A stretch of DNA of 5,756 nt, taken from an uncultured Lachnospiraceae bacterium (lineage in GTDB: Bacteria; Bacillota_A; Clostridia; TANB77; CAG-508). This document shows positions 2,458 through 5,756 of this stretch, piece after piece; position 1 is the first letter of the stretch, and each line of letters starts with the position of its first letter. The notes below the pieces were generated by a model. That model saw only the letters and a list, made by a program, of their open reading frames with translations, did not search any database and was not told where the DNA came from. The stretch spans positions 1 through 5,756 of the forward strand of contig CAMUZC010000093.1 in assembly GCA_947165105.1 (NCBI GenBank). The letters run 5' to 3'. Made by a program: the position numbers and the translations under genes.

Positions 2458-5316
2458 ATGTCTAAAAAATTATCAAGAAATACTAATAGAGTTGTTAATA
2501 GGAAAAGAAACCAAAGCTCTTTATTAGGAAATTTTAAAGAATTTGCTAAAATGGGAAATTTAATGTTTTATTCTTCAAATGGAGTTGATGCTTCAGATCG
2601 TTTTTTCTTTTTTAAAACTTTATTAACTGATTATGCTAAGAATAATAACCCAGAATATACAAAAAAAGCGAATGAAATTGGTAATGCTGCTGTATCTGCT
2701 TTAAGTAATAGTCCTTTAGGACAATTAAATAATGAAGATTCTAGAGTTGTTCAACTTTTAGAGCAAGCTCTGAAAATTTTACAAGCTGGAATAAAATATG
2801 AAAGAGCAAATGAAAATAAATATATTCAAGAAAAATTAAAAAAAATATCACAAGTTTTTAATAATTCTCCACTTGAGACAACTGCCGAAGTAGTAACAAT
2901 TAAAACTCTTTTAGCTAATTTAGAAGAAGGTTTTGATTATACTTCTTTTATTAATTTATTAAATATTTTAATGCAAGGATTAGACAATACTAAAGCAATT
3001 TATAAGTTTGAAAAAGAACATATTGAAGAAGTTAATAAAAAATATCTTCAAGCTAAAGATAATTATTTTCGACAATTAGATGGATTAGATAAAAGAAATT
3101 TAATGAGTTTTAACGAATCTAATGCTCGAACTGGATTAAGAAGCGAACGATTTGACCGTTCAGCTGAAAAAGATTATTTATTACATCATACTTATAATGT
3201 TGAAAAAACTAGAACAAATATTGCAGCAATGTTAAAAAAAGCTATGGAAGGCACTGAAACTATTGATACTATTCTTGCAAGAAAATTAACAGAACAATTA
3301 AAAGCTATTTATGACGATAAAACTTTAAAAAGTCAAATTTGGGAAATTTTACAAAAAAATAAAGCAATTGTTAATGGTTATGATACTTCCGCAGCACAAA
3401 TTAGAACAACAATTATGGTTATGATTGAGAAATATATGAACGATAATATGTCTACTTTTTTAACTGAAGAAATTGATTATGGTACAATCGCAGATAGACT
3501 TGAAGAATATTTTAATAATAATAGTGAAGAATCTTTTGAATTAAATATTCGAGGAATTTATGATAATTTTGGCTTTTATGGAAAACGTTTAGAATTTTTC
3601 AAAAAACAATCTGATTTAAGTACAGATTTAGAACAAAGTTCTGAAGGTTTATACGACGCTTTAGTAAAATTTAGACAAGAAGTAAATGGGAAAAAGAAAA
3701 AAGTAAGTGAACTTACTGATAAACAAAAATATACCAGGAATATGGTTTTTAATTTACAGCAAGAAAATGGAACTTGGAATACTTTAATTAGATTTATGAA
3801 TCAACTAGAAAGAGAAGCTAAAAAATTTGAAAAGATAAATTCTGAATTTAAAACTGCTGAATTAACTTTTAAAGATATTGGTGCAAAAAAAGATGATAAA
3901 CCTATAAAAATTGTTATCACTGAAAAAGATGGAAAATTAACTATTAGCGGAGATAATTTTGAAAATTCCGAATTATGGAAAACATTAGGTTTTAAAAGTT
4001 TTAATCCAGCAAATTTAAAAAATGCTATTGCTACTCTAAAAGGTCGAATGAGTAGTTTAATTAAAAAACAGCTAAATGTTGCTTTTACTACAGCTATGCT
4101 TAGTGGAAAAGAAAAACAAGCTAGAAATGCTGTAAAACAAGCTCTACAAAATTTACAAATTAGTATAGGCGGGCCTACATTTAATGAAACACGACAATTA
4201 ATTGCGGAAAATTTAGATGCTGAAGCTTTTTGGAGCGGTAAATTAAATATTAAAGCTGATACTATTACAATAGTTGCTCCAGAATTTAAACCAGACATAG
4301 ATATAAATTTTTCTAATAGTGAATTACAAAATATTTCAGATGAACTTGTTTCACAAATAAATCAAGAAAGACAAAAATATCAAAAAGAATATATGGATGC
4401 TATTGAAGAAGATATGCAACAAATATCACAAAGTAGAAAATTTACTGATTATGAACAATTAACTCAAAATTTTTTCAAAGCTAATGAAGTTCGAAATCAA
4501 AAAATTCAAGCAATACTAAAAGAAATTCCTTTATTAGATTCAGAATTAGAAAGTCTTTCGGATTTAACAGAAGAGCAATCAAAAGAACTTCTTTCTAATT
4601 ATCCTGCTCAATACGCTTTATTAAATGAATTAGAAAATACTTTATATATAAGTTCTACAGACAAAACATTTAAACATTATCAAAATAATATCGGTTTTGT
4701 AGGCGGTTCTATTGGGGCAGATATAGCCGCACAAATCGATAATTTAAATATTTTATTTTCTAAAGCTGGAATGCCATTAACTTCGTCTGAGATAAACTGG
4801 CTAATTTTTGCAGCAATAAATAATTCTTCTTTAAGTGTAGTTGGCCATCAAAATGAAGATTTAATTAGTACTCTATTAGGTTCTTTAGCTATGTTTGCTT
4901 TATTTGATGAAGGCGGCGCAGAATTAGAAATTTTAAATCACAGCATAAATGATAGTTTAGCAAATATTTCTGCAACAGGAATTATGCATTTATATTTTGT
5001 AAATGGTACTTATTATCCTGGCTCTTTTGTTTTACAACAAGCTTTAGATAATATTAATTTAATTTTTGAAGAAATAAAAGGAGAAGTTGAAAATAAAAGC
5101 AATGTAAGTCGTGGAGTTAAAATTACCAATACAGTCAGTTTTAAAGATATCCCAAATAACCCTCATCCAACCGGAGCTTTTAACGAACATCCTTGGGAAT
5201 CAGTTAGTAAAACAGCAATTGGCAAAACAAATATTAAAGTTATATTTCTTGCTGGATTATTAAGTGTTATTGATGGATTAATGAATCAACTTTCTGAAAT
5301 TGAATTTCCTCAATAA
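2458..5316 (+). CDS. Large helical protein of unknown family, probably phage structural or virion-associated
   Basis: This is a 952-aa protein with no family I recognise. The N-terminus is strongly basic (about residues 1-18). Long stretches rich in Lys, Glu, Asn, Gln and Leu follow (about 50-490 and 610-730), with helix and coiled-coil character. A more beta-like patch lies near 480-510 (PIKIVITEKDGKLTISGDN). The C-terminal third differs: a small-residue segment near 745-760 (IGFVGGSIGADIAA), a conserved-looking GHQNEDLISTLLGSLAMF...FDEGGAE near 797-825, and a hydrophobic helix near 925-944. There is no signal peptide and no catalytic motif. The Shine-Dalgarno AGGTGG at 2445-2450 fits the start at 2458. 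Composition is visibly A+T-richer than in the small genes upstream. Size, helical character and isolation as one transcription unit suggest an internal virion, scaffold or ejection protein, but that is only inference. Confidence 0.93.
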   Translation: MSKKLSRNTNRVVNRKRNQSSLLGNFKEFAKMGNLMFYSSNGVDASDRFFFFKTLLTDYAKNNNPEYTKKANEIGNAAVSALSNSPLGQLNNEDSRVVQLLEQALKILQAGIKYERANENKYIQEKLKKISQVFNNSPLETTAEVVTIKTLLANLEEGFDYTSFINLLNILMQGLDNTKAIYKFEKEHIEEVNKKYLQAKDNYFRQLDGLDKRNLMSFNESNARTGLRSERFDRSAEKDYLLHHTYNVEKTRTNIAAMLKKAMEGTETIDTILARKLTEQLKAIYDDKTLKSQIWEILQKNKAIVNGYDTSAAQIRTTIMVMIEKYMNDNMSTFLTEEIDYGTIADRLEEYFNNNSEESFELNIRGIYDNFGFYGKRLEFFKKQSDLSTDLEQSSEGLYDALVKFRQEVNGKKKKVSELTDKQKYTRNMVFNLQQENGTWNTLIRFMNQLEREAKKFEKINSEFKTAELTFKDIGAKKDDKPIKIVITEKDGKLTISGDNFENSELWKTLGFKSFNPANLKNAIATLKGRMSSLIKKQLNVAFTTAMLSGKEKQARNAVKQALQNLQISIGGPTFNETRQLIAENLDAEAFWSGKLNIKADTITIVAPEFKPDIDINFSNSELQNISDELVSQINQERQKYQKEYMDAIEEDMQQISQSRKFTDYEQLTQNFFKANEVRNQKIQAILKEIPLLDSELESLSDLTEEQSKELLSNYPAQYALLNELENTLYISSTDKTFKHYQNNIGFVGGSIGADIAAQIDNLNILFSKAGMPLTSSEINWLIFAAINNSSLSVVGHQNEDLISTLLGSLAMFALFDEGGAELEILNHSINDSLANISATGIMHLYFVNGTYYPGSFVLQQALDNINLIFEEIKGEVENKSNVSRGVKITNTVSFKDIPNNPHPTGAFNEHPWESVSKTAIGKTNIKVIFLAGLLSVIDGLMNQLSEIEFPQ

Positions 5317-5399
5317 TTTTTTACTAAATTTCTCAATTAGTCTTATCACATATCTATGAGGAAGAGAAAATCTTCCATCTTTTGAGGAGGTATAGGCCA
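5317..5399 (+). promoter_or_regulatory. Intergenic hairpins and strong Shine-Dalgarno
   Basis: After the 952-aa gene, ACTAA (5323-5327) can pair with TTAGT (5337-5341). GGAAGA (5360-5365) pairs with TCTTCC (5371-5376) around GAAAA, followed by ATCTTTT. The second hairpin could be a weak terminator or attenuator. Directly behind it GAGGAGG (5384-5390) is a near-perfect ribosome binding site, nine bases before the ATG at 5400. No promoter consensus is evident. Confidence 0.45.
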
Positions 5400-5504
5400 A
5401 TGCAGCAAATTGTAGAATGGATAGGTAAAAATTTATGGACAATAGTAATTATTGTCTCTATTTTTATTCAAATTACACCTATCAAATTTCGATTTGACTA
5501 TTAA
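5400..5504 (+). CDS. Short single-span membrane peptide
   Basis: This 34-aa frame starts with MQQIVEWIGKNLW, crosses the membrane once (about residues 13-26, IVIIVSIFIQI) and ends ITPIKFRFDY. The support is GAGGAGG nine bases upstream and a close resemblance to the N-terminal anchor of small phage membrane proteins that read ...xxQITPIKINPWS..., which normally continue with a coiled-coil domain. Here the frame stops right after ITPIK, so the peptide is either naturally minimal or a truncated copy. Its role is unknown; holin-like and anchor functions are both guesses. It overlaps the 3' end of the minus-strand gene tail to tail by 72 bases, and a hairpin (5438-5456) falls inside it. Confidence 0.55.
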   Translation: MQQIVEWIGKNLWTIVIIVSIFIQITPIKFRFDY

Positions 5505-5756
5505 ATCCATTCTTTCTAAAAGTAGCTTATAATTCGGATTATCGAAGTCAATCAAGGATTCAAAATCCAAATAAAAATTAAATAAAAAATTCTCAAAAGT
5601 TAAATTTTTCTCTTGATATAATTGCACATTTTTGGTATATAAATCTGCATATATTTTTTTCATTAAATTTCTATTAAGATTATCTAAATCTTTTGCTCGC
5701 TTTTGAGTTTTGGATGTTTCCTGAGATTTATTCAAAGGGTCTTCTGCAGATTGAGT
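5433..5756 (-). CDS. C-terminal part of an uncharacterised minus-strand protein (start beyond the window)
   Basis: The frame is open from the right edge of the window to the TAA at 5433-5435, over 100 codons in very A+T-rich DNA. That is unlikely by chance and argues for coding. The visible part begins at the edge with TQSAEDPLNKSQETSK and is Lys- and Asn-rich. It continues through a helical stretch (KDLDNLNRNLMKKIYADLY) and an aromatic segment (FENFLFNFYLDFESLIDF), and ends in a basic tail. An internal TTG at 5733-5735 could be a start, but nothing like a ribosome binding site supports it, so I prefer a gene starting outside. No family is recognised. It converges with the plus-strand genes, so transcription direction changes here, as at module borders in phage genomes. 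Confidence 0.6.
   Translation of the reverse strand, partial: TQSAEDPLNKSQETSKTQKRAKDLDNLNRNLMKKIYADLYTKNVQLYQEKNLTFENFLFNFYLDFESLIDFDNPNYKLLLERMDLIVKSKFDRCNLNKNRDNNYYCP
5438..5456. terminator. Possible weak bidirectional terminator between convergent genes
   Basis: GACAATA (5438-5444) pairs with TATTGTC (5450-5456) around GTAAT. On the plus strand it is followed by TCTATTTTTATT, and on the minus strand by CCATAAATTTTT just past the minus-strand stop codon. Position and T-tracts fit a shared terminator. The stem has only two G-C pairs, so it is weak, and it lies within the reading frame at 5400-5504. Confidence 0.35.

Noticed and set aside
3801..4298. 165-codon minus-strand open frame
   Set aside because: It is antisense to the 952-aa gene, has no ribosome binding site, and its hydrophobic, Ser- and Phe-rich translation is what the complement of Lys/Glu-rich codons gives.
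5482..5497. TCAAAT-TTCG-ATTTGA hairpin as a terminator
   Set aside because: It is a clean UUCG-type hairpin, but no T-run follows on either strand and it lies inside reading frames.

Overview
The window looks like part of an A+T-rich double-stranded DNA phage (or prophage) of a low-GC Gram-positive host, probably a gut Bacillota. The pointers are a cluster of phage-style tRNA genes mixed with very short, tightly packed genes, strong AGGAGG-type ribosome binding sites, small cysteine-rich zinc-knuckle proteins of the kind common in phages of gut Clostridia, and one long protein with no recognisable enzyme fold. The genetic code is standard: TGA is used as a stop at 484-486, and the 952-codon gene has no in-frame TAG or TGA.

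Layout. Positions 1-160 hold a tRNA-like 5' half that never closes into a cloverleaf, then a structured leader. Positions 163-680 encode two overlapping small Cys-rich proteins, the second ending inside a tRNA. Positions 666-1501 are an RNA-gene island: tRNA-Ser(GCT), a large structured RNA (757-1097), a tRNA-Leu(GAG)-like RNA of about 170 nt with an oversized variable region (1099-1267), tRNA-Gly(TCC) and tRNA-Gln(TTG). Positions 1607-2409 carry three small genes (zinc ribbon; a Cys-His-Asp protein; an HPr-fold-like protein) closed by a strong intrinsic terminator. Positions 2458-5316 encode a 952-aa helical, probably virion-associated protein. The right end has a 34-aa membrane peptide facing the C-terminal part of a minus-strand gene that runs off the window.

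The most interesting element is the large RNA at 757-1097. Its 5' domain reproduces the GTPase-associated centre (GAC) of 23S rRNA, the L11, EF-G and thiostrepton binding site. A run of 21 bases (765-785) is identical to E. coli 23S helix 43 with its A1067 loop. The helix 44 loop with the A1095 equivalent follows at 898-907. A different but fully pairable helix 42 (757-762 with 911-916) closes the three-way junction, and a 99-nt arm is inserted in the 5' strand of helix 44. I infer a phage RNA that mimics, decoys or docks onto the ribosomal factor-binding centre or protein L11. The location, inside a tRNA cluster and beside an abnormal tRNA-Leu, suggests that the island manipulates host translation beyond supplying tRNAs. 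Membership of a known giant phage RNA class (GOLLD, ROOL) cannot be excluded without a covariance-model search.

A second RNA signal is a family of three spacer elements (about 56-140, 1353-1425 and 1508-1591). Each has TTAG plus a stem strand, then CAGCAAT, a variable middle and the closing strand. They lie around the tRNAs and just ahead of two small genes.
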